Assembly (NCBI RefSeq): GCF_005217615.1
Contig: NZ_SZNK01000001.1
Location: forward strand, 4,032,001-4,096,000
Length of the DNA: 64,000 nucleotides
Origin: Brevibacillus antibioticus
GTDB lineage: Bacteria; Bacillota; Bacilli; Brevibacillales; Brevibacillaceae
Reading direction: 5' to 3'
This document shows, in pieces, positions 8,481 through 17,398 of the stretch. How positions within the stretch are numbered: position 1 is the first letter of the stretch; each line of letters starts with the position of its first letter. The position numbers were made by a program, and so were the translations under genes. The notes under the pieces are model-generated. The model was not told the DNA's origin. It searched no databases and was given only the letters and a program-made list of their open reading frames with translations.

Positions 8481-11400
8481 TTACGCCTGATCCGGTATCA
8501 CAAACGACACCGTCGTTCCTTCGTCAAGTTTGCTTGTAATGGCCAAGCCCTTCCCGTACATTTGCGTCAGTCTCCGATTCGTGTTGGACACTCCAATTCC
8601 GCCTCTTTCCTTCTTCGACAAGTCGAGTATTTGCCGCACAGTCGCTTCCTCCATCCCGATACCGTTATCCTTCACCTCAAAAAGAGTGGCGTTCTTTTGC
8701 CGGATGATACGGATATGGAGAATTCCCCCCTCTATTCGGGTAAGAAGACCGTGGTTGATGGCATTCTCAACCAACGGCTGAATGGTCAGTGGCGGGATCA
8801 ACAAATCGATATCAGGCTCAACCTCCCACACGACCTGTAACCGCTCACCAAATCGTTCCTTTTCAATGTAAAGATACGCTTGGACAAGCTCCAGCTCATG
8901 GGAGAGTGCAACTTGTTTTCCTGTATTCAAAAAGTCAAAGCTGATATGCAAGAAGGCGGTAAACGCATCCCCGAGTTTACGCATCTTCTCCGTATCAATG
9001 TCACTGAGTGCCATAATCGAGCTAAGTGTGTTGAACAAGAAGTGCGGGTGAATCTGCGCCTGCAAGTAGGCAGCCTCCATACGCAGTCGTTCATCGACGG
9101 TTTGCTTGAGTGTCGTCAACGACCAGACGCGGTATTTCAGCTCCATCCCATCGACTGGTTTGCAAACATAGTCATTCGCACCAGACAAATACCCGGTGTA
9201 TACATCCTCAGACTGGCTGCGTGCAGTTAAGAGCAAGATCGGAAGCTCAGAAACAGAGAAATGCTCCCTGACCCTTTGCGTCAGCTCATAGCCCGACATA
9301 TGAGGCATCATGACATCAATGATAAGCAAATCCCACTGCTCTGTAAAAAGCAAATCGAGCGCATCTCTTGGCGATGTGCACGTAGTAATTTGGTATTGCG
9401 CGGATGAGAGCATTCGATCCAGCACCCTCAGGTTAACCGGGTCGTCATCGATCGCTAATATGTTCGCCTTTCTGTCAACAGATGCATGCGCAGCCATTTG
9501 CTGAAAAGCCAAGCTATCTGGAGCTTCACTATGCCTCATCTGGTTGATAGCCGTCACTTGATTGCTCGTATCCATCTGCTTCACATATTGGCTCTCTGCT
9601 GCTTTCATCTCATCTGTACTGACCGCGGGCAGCCAGAAGCGAAATACCGAACCTTTGCCCGGTTCAGAGTCGACTCTCAGCTCACTATCATGCAGCTCGA
9701 CCAGCTGTGCACAAATAGCAAGACCGAGGCCGATTCCTCCACCACCGTTCGTTGCTTGAACTCCCTGCTCATACGGCAAAAATATACGTGCCTTGGTATA
9801 CTCATCCATCCCGATTCCTGTATCGGATACATAGATCGCCACCTGTCCGTCCATGCTCTTAGCCGAAACGACGACAGATCCTTCTTCCGTGAATTTCAGT
9901 GCATTGTGAACAAGATTGAACAGAATCTGGACTAGCCGCTTCTCATCTGCCAGGATTGGCGGGATGGACTCTGGTATGTCCATTTTCAGTTGAACAGGCT
10001 TGCCTTCTACCATGTAAGCAAGCATGCTGATGATGCCGGAAACAACCGATTGAATATGCAATGGCTTCTTCTGCAACACGATATGCTTGTCCTGCAAACG
10101 CACGACATCTAGCAAATCATCCAGTAAATGCGACATTCTGCGGCTGATCGTGATTAAGAGCTCCATATCCTGCGTGCTGCGACCGCCCATGACATGCTTT
10201 TCGTTGTTAACGACAGTCTGGGCGATATTCAAGATGCCGTGCAACGGCGTCCTCAGTTCGTGCGAGGTGTGGGCGAGAAACTGGTCCTTGAGCTTGTCCG
10301 CTGCTTTTAATTGCTCCGCTAGCTTTGCTTTTTCCTCTGAATTGCGAAAGAATCGCTTGAACCAGTAGGCAGAAAAACTAACAAGAGCAGCAATCAGGTC
10401 AAGCGGATAATACACGTACTTGATATCGATGATCTTATATTCCATCATTGCGGACCATATGACATTGGAAAAAATACTCGCTGCAGCAATGACCAAAAAC
10501 ACAGCGTCATGCTTGTTTTGCATGAGCATGCGGCTGATTCTGAAAATAAACAGCAACAACGGGCCGAAATAAATAATGACCAAAAATGGCGTTCCAGCTA
10601 AAAAATACACCCATTGTGCCGTTCCCAGTAGGATGGCTGCCGAATAAAGACTGAGCACGGAAAGATATGCCCTGAACGGCTTGACGCTTTCTTTCTCCCC
10701 CTGTTCAGTTAGGCTTCTGAACATTACTATCATCAGCAAAGGCTGCCATATGTAGGCAAGCACTTCCACCTTGATCGCCCATGTATAATCGAAGGGAATC
10801 CAAAGCAACAGCAGGTTGTCATAATCAGACACAGTCTTTATCCCCACGCAGGAAAGCAACAGCAAAAACACCAGAAACTCTTTGTGGCGGGCATTCAATA
10901 CGTACAGGATGCCGGCATACAAGCCATGAAGCAACAAGATGAGGAAGGTTGTCAGCTGGAAGCCGATAGAATACCAACGTTCGGTGTCAACAGCGGCCTG
11001 CGATCCGAAGTAAATCGATCTGACGATGCCTCCTTCGATTGGATTATGAAAGTTGGCCGTTCGGACAAGCACTTCAATGACCTTTGCATCACCCGCAATG
11101 TACGTAGCCGTGAAGGATGCCTTCTGCGGCGTGTACTCCTCCGCTGTTGTCGCAGGCACTCCGACTCTGGATAATTTCTCGCCGTTAACCTCTACGGTAG
11201 AAGATGCTTCCACTTGCGGAACCCATAAGGTGTATGGCTGATTTAGCGGTTGATCAACCAAAATCCGTAAACGGTATGTACCATAGCCATACGGTGACGG
11301 AGAGTCCCTGGAAAAAGCGTTGCTCCAATTGCCAGGCACTTGAAGGTACTGTCGTTCGTCATTCGATGATTGCTTGAAATCTTCATGCGTGATGAAAGAA

Positions 11401-11633
11401 TCAGGGTAAAACTCCCATTCCCCATCCAGTGAAATGGACGGGGAATTTTCAAAGTCCCACCCGCGCATATCAAGAACCCCTTGAATCGCATGCGGATGAT
11501 CTGGGGATGCATAAAACGAAAACCAGAACGTTCGAAGACCTAGGAGAAATGCTAAAAACAAGAGAAGAATCACAAGATGCTTACTTATGAGTGCTTTTGA
11601 ATGACTCCGATTATAGTTGCTTTGCTTTATCAT
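8481..11633 (-). CDS. Hybrid sensor histidine kinase: 7TM-DISM sensor, HisKA-HATPase, receiver, LytS-type kinase
   Basis: A ~1050-residue membrane sensor with two kinase modules in one chain. The order is: membrane anchor (about 18-38), extracytoplasmic DISM-type beta domain (to about 190), a seven-helix membrane block (about 205-400), and HisKA with the phospho-acceptor His in AHTSHELRTPLHGILN. Then come a HATPase (GGGIGLGLAICAQLVELH), a receiver with acceptor Asp in LLIIDVMMPHMSGYEL, and a second LytS/His_kinase module (AQIHPHFLFNTLSSIMALSD) with its own ATPase (GIGVSNTNRRL). The start is uncertain: ATG 11633 or GTG 11654. It sits 70 bp downstream of an ABC-2 export operon on the same strand, so co-expression is likely. 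There is no separate response regulator next to it. Confidence 0.88.
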   Translation of the reverse strand: MIKQSNYNRSHSKALISKHLVILLLFLAFLLGLRTFWFSFYASPDHPHAIQGVLDMRGWDFENSPSISLDGEWEFYPDSFITHEDFKQSSNDERQYLQVPGNWSNAFSRDSPSPYGYGTYRLRILVDQPLNQPYTLWVPQVEASSTVEVNGEKLSRVGVPATTAEEYTPQKASFTATYIAGDAKVIEVLVRTANFHNPIEGGIVRSIYFGSQAAVDTERWYSIGFQLTTFLILLLHGLYAGILYVLNARHKEFLVFLLLLSCVGIKTVSDYDNLLLLWIPFDYTWAIKVEVLAYIWQPLLMIVMFRSLTEQGEKESVKPFRAYLSVLSLYSAAILLGTAQWVYFLAGTPFLVIIYFGPLLLFIFRISRMLMQNKHDAVFLVIAAASIFSNVIWSAMMEYKIIDIKYVYYPLDLIAALVSFSAYWFKRFFRNSEEKAKLAEQLKAADKLKDQFLAHTSHELRTPLHGILNIAQTVVNNEKHVMGGRSTQDMELLITISRRMSHLLDDLLDVVRLQDKHIVLQKKPLHIQSVVSGIISMLAYMVEGKPVQLKMDIPESIPPILADEKRLVQILFNLVHNALKFTEEGSVVVSAKSMDGQVAIYVSDTGIGMDEYTKARIFLPYEQGVQATNGGGGIGLGLAICAQLVELHDSELRVDSEPGKGSVFRFWLPAVSTDEMKAAESQYVKQMDTSNQVTAINQMRHSEAPDSLAFQQMAAHASVDRKANILAIDDDPVNLRVLDRMLSSAQYQITTCTSPRDALDLLFTEQWDLLIIDVMMPHMSGYELTQRVREHFSVSELPILLLTARSQSEDVYTGYLSGANDYVCKPVDGMELKYRVWSLTTLKQTVDERLRMEAAYLQAQIHPHFLFNTLSSIMALSDIDTEKMRKLGDAFTAFLHISFDFLNTGKQVALSHELELVQAYLYIEKERFGERLQVVWEVEPDIDLLIPPLTIQPLVENAINHGLLTRIEGGILHIRIIRQKNATLFEVKDNGIGMEEATVRQILDLSKKERGGIGVSNTNRRLTQMYGKGLAITSKLDEGTTVSFVIPDQA

Positions 11634-11702
11634 AGTAAGATCATCTTTCGACACGATTCGAATTATCCCTTGTTACATTACACTTCACCTAGGCCTTTTT
11701 TC

Positions 11703-12851
11703 TCACACAAACTGTCTACTATCGTTATTCCGTCCAAACCGATAAATGGCGATCAAGGCAAAAACCGTAGCGAATGCGAGCAAAATAGCTATGTTCAAAT
11801 ACAAGCTCCCCAGACTGTACCCTTGTTGAAGCTTATTCACCGTATCGAGTAGCCAATGCTGAGGCAAGAATGTTGAGATATTGCGTACCGTATCCGGCAT
11901 GATTTCCATGGGAAAGAAACAGCCGGCCAGGAGGCACGTCGGTACAATGATCAGATTGGAAATCGCTCCGGCACCTGCTTTACTCTTCGCAAAGGCAACG
12001 GTCATCAGGGAAAGGGCGATTGCTCCCAGCGCAAACACGAACAACGGCAGAATCATTTGACCATACGAGACGCCTGCATCTATGCCGAAGACGTTTTTCA
12101 TGACGAGCAAGGTCACGATGATTTGCAGCAGTAAAATAAACATGTTGACGATAATATTCGAGAATACATAGGATCTGGCCGACATCGGCGAAGAAAGGAG
12201 ACGCAAAAAGGTGCGATTCTCTTTTTCTTTTAAAATGATCTCCGACATGTTCACAGCCGAAAACATCATGAACATAATGAGGAAGCCAATCGATTGATTC
12301 GTCATACGCGTCACGTTTGATGTGTCTTGAAGCGTTACCGTATGGAGCTTGTAGCTTTGTTCGTGGTATGCCGTATACAGCTTCGTGAACTTTGCCTCAT
12401 CCGCCTGTGCCGATGCTCCAATCGCGGCAAGATTGCCGATATAACTGTGCAGCATGGCCTTCACGTAGGCAGTAACCTGTTCACCCTTTACGGATACAAT
12501 ATTCAAGTGTGCTGGCGCTCCTTTCCGAACGCTAGCAGCATACCCTGAATCGAAAACAATTCCGCTATCCAGCTCACCAGAAACGATTTGTTCACGCATC
12601 GTTTGTTCGTCGATGACTGTAACTTTGATAGATTTCAATTTCTCGATAAACCGGATCGTGTCCTGGGTGATCACCTGGTCCCCATCTTGATTGATGATTC
12701 CGACATGGATCGTGCCGCTACTTGCATTACTGTAAAGAGTAAGAGACAGCAGAACACCTACGATCGGCAACCCCAAGTAAGTGAACCAGCTTTTTTTGCT
12801 GCGAAACGTCTCCATCAGCGTTTTCCGAATGAGCCATAGCATTTCACTCAT
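11703..12851 (-). CDS. ABC-2 type transporter permease
   Basis: A 382-residue membrane permease of the ABC-2/YhgE-like class. One N-terminal helix (WFTYLGLPIVGVLLSLTLYS) is followed by a large outside domain (about residues 40-180) and a C-terminal block of about five helices with the motif ILKEKENRTFLRLLSSPMSARSYV. The ATG overlaps the stop of the preceding permease gene as ATGA, so translation is coupled and the two permeases probably form a heterodimer. It is third in the operon ATPase-permease-permease. Confidence 0.88.
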   Translation of the reverse strand: MSEMLWLIRKTLMETFRSKKSWFTYLGLPIVGVLLSLTLYSNASSGTIHVGIINQDGDQVITQDTIRFIEKLKSIKVTVIDEQTMREQIVSGELDSGIVFDSGYAASVRKGAPAHLNIVSVKGEQVTAYVKAMLHSYIGNLAAIGASAQADEAKFTKLYTAYHEQSYKLHTVTLQDTSNVTRMTNQSIGFLIMFMMFSAVNMSEIILKEKENRTFLRLLSSPMSARSYVFSNIIVNMFILLLQIIVTLLVMKNVFGIDAGVSYGQMILPLFVFALGAIALSLMTVAFAKSKAGAGAISNLIIVPTCLLAGCFFPMEIMPDTVRNISTFLPQHWLLDTVNKLQQGYSLGSLYLNIAILLAFATVFALIAIYRFGRNNDSRQFV

Positions 12852-13978
12852 ACAATAGCACCCTCCCGTCTGCGCATCGTGATAACAGAAATGATGATGA
12901 ACGCCGTAGCGATGCTCACATTCATCGCAATCGCAAACCATGCGCCTCTTGAATTGTCTGTGTAAATGATCTCCATCAGACCTGTATTCGCCCAGTGAAG
13001 GGGAGAGAATTTGGACAGGAGGCCGAAGAAACCAGTTGATTGATCAACGGGAAAATAGGCACCGCCTACAAAGGAGGCGACCTGCGTAAAAATATTGTTG
13101 ATTGACCTTACCCCTTCGCCTTTGAAAAGAAAGCTGATCCCCAGACCCAAGCTGACCGCAAGCAACACCTCTGTCAAAAGCACGAGGATCACCATTCCGT
13201 AGTGGTTGCCCCAATCTGCTTGGAACACGAACTTGCTGACTACGAACACGACGAGTACGAAAAACAAATTGACGAACGTACTCCCGATAATTTTGCCGGT
13301 AAAAATGACACCTTTGCTGACAGGTGCTGCCATTAATCGTGTGGATGTTTTGTTCGTTCGCTCTCCCGTGAACAAATAACTCGCAGAAAACATCGAGTAG
13401 AGCGCAATCATGGTCGTCATCGCAATCGCGTAATAGTCGATTGCCCCCGGCTTTTTATTTGGATTCAAGGTCGTTTCATGAATAAAATCTTCACGCTGTC
13501 CAATACCCTTGACTATTGCCGAAGCAGATTCGGGATCTACCTGGTAAGCTGCGGATGCGAGCGAGTACCTATCTGCAAAAACCGTTAGCATCCCCCCGAG
13601 GATATTACTTCCTATCGTATTCTTGCTGCTTCCATAAAACTCAATCCCCGCATCACTGACGACTGCGTACCCCGTATAGCGATCCGAGCGAACTTCCTCC
13701 TGCCCATCCATGCCTAATCCTGCTTGATCGACCTCCACTCCTTTATCGCCCAATGCTTTGATAAACGAGTTCCACGCCGTAGATAATTGCGCATTCATCT
13801 CGTTGCTTTTATACAACAGGCGCATGTCTCCTACGGTCCTCGTATCGTCAAATGCATTGGAAAGGGCGGAACCTAATATCAGCATCATGATGATGGGAAG
13901 TGCTAGCATAAACATAAACGTTCTTTTTTCGCGAAGGCTGGACTTGATTTCTTTTACAGCGATATTCCATATGTTCAT
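12848..13978 (-). CDS. ABC-2 type transporter permease
   Basis: A 376-residue permease paralogous in layout to its downstream neighbour: N-terminal helix (FMFMLALPIIMMLILGSAL), outside domain of about 150 residues, then five C-terminal helices with TGERTNKTSTRLMAAPVSKGVIFTGK. It lies 15 bp after the ATPase gene and overlaps the next permease by ATGA. Exporters of this architecture handle drugs, peptides or lipids; the substrate is not evident. Confidence 0.88.
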   Translation of the reverse strand: MNIWNIAVKEIKSSLREKRTFMFMLALPIIMMLILGSALSNAFDDTRTVGDMRLLYKSNEMNAQLSTAWNSFIKALGDKGVEVDQAGLGMDGQEEVRSDRYTGYAVVSDAGIEFYGSSKNTIGSNILGGMLTVFADRYSLASAAYQVDPESASAIVKGIGQREDFIHETTLNPNKKPGAIDYYAIAMTTMIALYSMFSASYLFTGERTNKTSTRLMAAPVSKGVIFTGKIIGSTFVNLFFVLVVFVVSKFVFQADWGNHYGMVILVLLTEVLLAVSLGLGISFLFKGEGVRSINNIFTQVASFVGGAYFPVDQSTGFFGLLSKFSPLHWANTGLMEIIYTDNSRGAWFAIAMNVSIATAFIIISVITMRRREGAIV

Positions 13979-13993
13979 GGCAAAGCCCCTCCT

Positions 13994-14932
13994 CTAGTCT
14001 CGCAAGTTTCGACCGGTTAAGGTCAAGAACACCGTCTCCAGATTTGTCGCCTGCTCTTCAACGGAACGGATTTCTACCTGATCCTTGATGAATTGTTGAA
14101 TGATCCTGTTCAGGTTATTGATCTCCGTTTTGGACACGATTTTGATCGTATTCTCTTCTTGAAGCACCGCATTCACACCAGCAATCGCCTTAATACCTTC
14201 GAGGTTTAACGGTTCATCTGCCCGGACGCCGATCCAAATTTCCTTCGCGTCGGTAATAATCGATTTTAACTCCTCCTTCGATCCTTCCGCGATGACTTTT
14301 CCATGATCGACGATGGCAATACGGGTGCAGATTTCTTCGACTTCCTCCATGTAATGGCTCGTATAAATGATCGTGCAGCCCATCTCGTTTAGCTTGCGTA
14401 CCGAATTCAAGATATAATTGCGTGAATGAGGGTCAATCCCGACAGTTGGTTCGTCCATGATGATCAGCTTCGGCCGATGGGCAATGGCGCAAGCGATGTT
14501 TAACCGACGCTTCATCCCGCCAGAGAAGTTTTTGGGAAAGCTAGTAGCTTTGTCACCAAGACCTACGAATTCAAGCGCCTCTTCCGTCCGTTCGCGAAGC
14601 AGTGATCCACGCAGTCCGTACAAGCCAGCAAAAAACCTCACATTTTCATAGGCAGTCATATCCTCGTAGATGGCGATATCTTGTGGCACGATGCCGATGT
14701 TCATTTTGGCGAACTTGCTGTGCTTCTCAATGTTTTTTCCCAGCAGGGTAATCTCGCCCTTTGTTACGCGCAACAGGGAGGCGATCATGTTGATGGTCGT
14801 GCTCTTTCCCGCTCCGTTGGCCCCCAAAAAACCAAAGATTTCTCCTTCACGCACATTCAGAGACATATTATCGACGGCGACGAAATCACCGAATTTTTTC
14901 GTTAACTGACGAATTTCCAATACATGACTCAC
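13994..14932 (-). CDS. ABC transporter ATP-binding protein (exporter, CcmA/DrrA-like)
   Basis: A ~312-residue ATPase that powers the two ABC-2 permeases. The Walker A motif GANGAGKST is at about residue 38, the signature FSGGMKRRLNIA at about 135, Walker B LIIMDEPTVGID at about 155, and the switch His in IYTSHYMEE. The C-terminal extension after residue 220 is typical of drug-export ATPases. I favour GTG 14932 because AAGGGAG lies 8 bases upstream; GTG 14941 would be too close to that site. It is the first gene of the leftward operon. Confidence 0.92.
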   Translation of the reverse strand: MSHVLEIRQLTKKFGDFVAVDNMSLNVREGEIFGFLGANGAGKSTTINMIASLLRVTKGEITLLGKNIEKHSKFAKMNIGIVPQDIAIYEDMTAYENVRFFAGLYGLRGSLLRERTEEALEFVGLGDKATSFPKNFSGGMKRRLNIACAIAHRPKLIIMDEPTVGIDPHSRNYILNSVRKLNEMGCTIIYTSHYMEEVEEICTRIAIVDHGKVIAEGSKEELKSIITDAKEIWIGVRADEPLNLEGIKAIAGVNAVLQEENTIKIVSKTEINNLNRIIQQFIKDQVEIRSVEEQATNLETVFLTLTGRNLRD

Positions 14933-15330
14933 GTAACTCACTCCCTTCTTAGCTATGTCTGCATTGTAATAAAAAAGGATGCCCTTATGTCAGTGCATAA
15001 GTTCATCCCTTGGTATGAGAATTCTCATGTTGTTTCTCATGATTTTTCATTGTTGGCACCGATAAGCTAAGGTTTCCGGATATGTTCTATATAAGTCATA
15101 ACGAGAGTCCTAGAGATTGTGTTCTAGGGTTACCTTTTACAATCCAGGAACCCTGTACCAATATCGGCTCATTCATAAACGCACACCACTCAAATATGTT
15201 CAATAAACCTCGGAATCTAGTCATTTTTTATTTCGCTATCGTATCATGGAATTATTGTTAATATATTGAAACCAAGGAATCTACTCTAGGTTGCCTTTTG
15301 CTTCTTTTACTAATCAGGAGGACATAATAT
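14933..15330. other. Intergenic region with repeat blocks, no gene seen
   Basis: This stretch holds the promoter side of the ABC operon and, at 15045-15129, sequence blocks that recur at 16205-16350. It also holds a short hairpin CCTAGA/TCTAGG. No convincing reading frame with a ribosome site was found until the AGGAGG at 15316. Confidence 0.6.
15045..15129 (+). repeat. Direct repeat blocks, copy 1
   Basis: Three short blocks occur in the same order here and at 16205-16350. They are TTTCATTGTTGG (15045), AAGGTTTCCG with flanks (15068), and ACGAGAGTCCTAGAGATT followed by TGTTCTAGGG (15101-15129). The last block contains a small CCTAGA/TCTAGG hairpin. The spacing differs between copies, so this looks like a decayed junction sequence. 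Confidence 0.65.
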
Positions 15331-16032
15331 ATGGATTGGCTGATAGAGATACCGTTCCCTATTGAAGAGAATCCGGTAGAAACAAACGTCGCCTTCTCAA
15401 TTAAGAGATTCGAGTCAAGTGGGCTCCAGGAACCTCCCGATTTTATCCATGATATCGTCCTGCAATGGACCATCGCCCCTTTTGTTGTTCATGAGCATAC
15501 TGCTTATCGGATTCCGGCCCATGACGATCCCGAGATAGAAGAGTATGCTTCCGTCAATTTCACAAGCCTGTTTACCAAAGTACGGGGAATATACACCAAT
15601 GGAAAGCTGGAGGAAATCAGGCTAGAGGACTTAAAGCCAAATATAAAAAGTTCTTTTATCCAATCGGTCATACATACAAGTAAGATTGATCCTCTGGTAA
15701 GCGATTTTTATCTACAGGGAGAATGTGAGCATAGTATCCAACTAAACACAAAACTGTTCCAAATAGAAAGGGATTCCTTTATCAAGCAGACTACTTACCA
15801 CGCAAATTCGGCTCACAGAAGGCTCTGGGACTTTATTAATAAACCATACGAAATGAGTGACGAGGTCACCATTTCCCCCACGAACTGGGTGCTCAATGAT
15901 CGCCTACTGGAATCCCCATTTCTCATATTTCTATCTCGATATGCAAGTGAAGTCGTCTTAACAGTAAACGATAACGACCTTAATGTTAGGGCAATTTCTT
16001 TTAAAGGGCACTCACTGGCACTTACCAACTGA
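15331..16032 (+). CDS. Hypothetical protein, 233 aa
   Basis: I do not recognise this protein. It has a strong AGGAGG site 9 bases before its ATG and reads as a soluble, mildly acidic protein beginning MDWLIEIPFPIEENP, with no signal peptide, membrane helix or known motif. It stands alone between two copies of the repeat blocks, which suggests it arrived as cargo at an insertion hot spot. Its function is unknown. Confidence 0.65.
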   Translation: MDWLIEIPFPIEENPVETNVAFSIKRFESSGLQEPPDFIHDIVLQWTIAPFVVHEHTAYRIPAHDDPEIEEYASVNFTSLFTKVRGIYTNGKLEEIRLEDLKPNIKSSFIQSVIHTSKIDPLVSDFYLQGECEHSIQLNTKLFQIERDSFIKQTTYHANSAHRRLWDFINKPYEMSDEVTISPTNWVLNDRLLESPFLIFLSRYASEVVLTVNDNDLNVRAISFKGHSLALTN

Positions 16033-16085
16033 CTATAAGAAACTTCTCCTAATCCATAATGGAGCAGGCTCGGCTCGTACGAAGT

Positions 16086-16205
16086 AAAATTAAAGCCCCT
16101 GACCATTGAAGGCTAAGGGCGATAATCCTTGATATAGCAAGCTTCTTAGTGCTTGGAGAATTGAGGTGGCGACGGGCTGTTTTCAAGCCGTATTTTTTAC
16201 GCTCT
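16086..16205 (+). repeat. 120-bp direct repeat, left copy
   Basis: The 120 bases from 16086 match those from 22407 with four mismatches. The shared sequence includes CAAGCTTCTTAGTGCTTGG and GAGAATTGAGGTGGCGAC. The two copies bracket a 6.3-kb segment that ends with an integrase stump, so they are probably ends of an integrated element or of a duplication that trapped one. Confidence 0.85.
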
Positions 16206-16350
16206 TTCATTGTTGGTTTCGATTCATTAAGGTTTCCGCATATTAAATAGGAAGATTTACAACTTAGGTTCCGTTTATTTAAGATACTTTCTGATAGAAA
16301 TATGGTCAAAATATGGTCACGACGAGAGTCCTAGAGATTATGTTCTAGGG
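16205..16350 (+). repeat. Direct repeat blocks, copy 2
   Basis: This carries the same ordered blocks as 15045-15129. Inserted into it is TATGGTCAAAATATGGTCACG (16300-16320), which also occurs just after the integrase stump at 22373. The block thus links the two repeat families of this hot spot. Confidence 0.65.
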
Positions 16351-16359
16351 CTTTCTTTT

Positions 16360-16947
16360 TTACTCCGCCTTCACAAATTTATCAATGTATTTTGCGCGTT
16401 CTTCTTTAGTGAAAAACTTGTTCACAATTTCATTCCGCCACTTGTCTTTATCAGTTTTAGTTTCAGCAAGGTTTACCTTCAAATAATCCTCGATAGTAGC
16501 TCTATCAATCTCAGTGGTATATTTTTTTCCATGATTCAGTGTTACCTTCACCTTTTGCAGTTCAGGGAACTCCTTTAATAGTAGGATCGGCTCTTCCATC
16601 AATGCTTTGTTAATCGCGTCTCCAGACTCCCAATAGTTCTTTGCATCTGCTTCTGTCATTCCGGTTTCAGGTTTAGCCTTTTTCAAAGTTGCAAAATCTG
16701 CATAGGTGATTACTGCCTCGTTTTGGTTAACAATCTCTGCCTCTGTAATAAATGGCCCACCCTTTAAGTTCGGAGCGTACTCCTTAAATCTACTCACTTC
16801 CTCGGCTGACATAGCTTTCTGTTCAGAAGCTGGGGCTGGTGCAGATGAGGTAGTTGTGGCTGCTGGAGCTGGCGTGTTATTTGGCGTTGTACCGCAGCCA
16901 CTTAACACGATGCCTAATGACAACGCAAGAATTGATGTTTTTTTCAC
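16360..16947 (-). CDS. Putative lipoprotein
   Basis: A 195-residue exported protein with a lipoprotein signal: KKTSILALSLGIVLSGC, the lipidated Cys being residue 18. It is followed by an Ala/Pro/Thr-rich linker (about residues 20-45) and a charged domain of unknown fold containing NHGKKYTTEIDRATIEDYLKVN. The GTG at 16947 is chosen because GGGGG lies 9 bases upstream and the result is a clean lipobox protein; the longer in-frame extension would put another hydrophobic segment in front. Function unknown. Confidence 0.75.
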   Translation of the reverse strand: MKKTSILALSLGIVLSGCGTTPNNTPAPAATTTSSAPAPASEQKAMSAEEVSRFKEYAPNLKGGPFITEAEIVNQNEAVITYADFATLKKAKPETGMTEADAKNYWESGDAINKALMEEPILLLKEFPELQKVKVTLNHGKKYTTEIDRATIEDYLKVNLAETKTDKDKWRNEIVNKFFTKEERAKYIDKFVKAE

Positions 16948-17045
16948 TGGTAAAATCCCCCTGTTTCTATGATTCACTCTCACCATAATCCATAATGGTA
17001 CATTGAACAAGAATATCAAGCAGACAAAAATCGACACTAGGAATT

Positions 17046-17168
17046 AAATATGTAAAACGCGTCCATTGGGGATTTGACGATCCCGCTTGTAAAGAGTGGT
17101 CTGAGTTTCAACGAGTTCATGATGAAATCGGTGTACGAATTAAGAGATTCGCGGATATAGGAGAATAA
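17046..17168 (+). pseudogene. arsC: 3' remnant of thioredoxin-coupled arsenate reductase (arsC)
   Basis: The frame reads [15 protein letters not shown], then [20 protein letters not shown] and a stop at 17168. This is the C-terminal ~40 residues of the low-molecular-weight-phosphatase type ArsC, whose family ends with HWGFDDP and a helix of the form FRRVRDEI. The active-site Cys region and most of the gene are absent, so it is a deletion remnant. No other ars gene is in the window. It marks the island as a place where resistance cargo once sat. Confidence 0.75.
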
Positions 17169-17175
17169 AATATGA

Positions 17176-17206
17176 AAACCCGTCTTCTAAAAATAGGGGC
17201 GGGTTT
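17176..17206 (+). terminator. Hairpin after arsC remnant
   Basis: AAACCCG and CGGGTTT arms directly after the arsC stop; probably the original terminator of that gene. Its T tract is short. Confidence 0.55.
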
Positions 17207-17318
17207 GCTATTTCTTGAATGCATTCTGAATATCGTTTTTGGGACTTCAACCATTGTTGATACAGGGTGTACTCTAAATGAACAAATCATACAGGAAAAA
17301 AGTCCCGACTGCCATTTA

Positions 17319-17347
17319 TTTACATTTATACACTCTTTTTGTAAAAT
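17319..17347 (+). promoter_or_regulatory. Sigma-A-like promoter of the TPR regulator
   Basis: TTTACA (17319-17324), a 17-base spacer and TAAAAT (17342-17347), each box one base from consensus, ending 51 bases before the start codon of the regulator gene. Confidence 0.65.
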
Positions 17348-17398
17348 ATAGGGAGTTTGATGTTTCTTTTTTTTTTGCTAAGGAGGAGTAGGTTTAAT

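Larger units (their letters stand above)
16033..16359. other. Intergenic region made of repeats, no gene seen
   Basis: Nearly the whole stretch is accounted for by the 120-bp direct repeat (16086-16205) and the second copy of the junction blocks (16205-16350). A leftward frame across it is an accident of the repeat: the other copy at 22407 does not keep that frame open. Confidence 0.65.
16948..17398. other. Intergenic region with arsC remnant and regulator promoter
   Basis: This gap contains the 3' end of a lost arsenate reductase gene (17046-17168), its terminator (17176-17206), and a near-consensus promoter (17319-17347) for the next regulator. Nothing else coding is seen. Confidence 0.7.

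Noticed and set aside
16049..16309. Leftward 86-codon frame across the repeat at 16086
   Set aside because: The nearly identical copy at 22407 does not keep the frame open, so it is not under coding selection.
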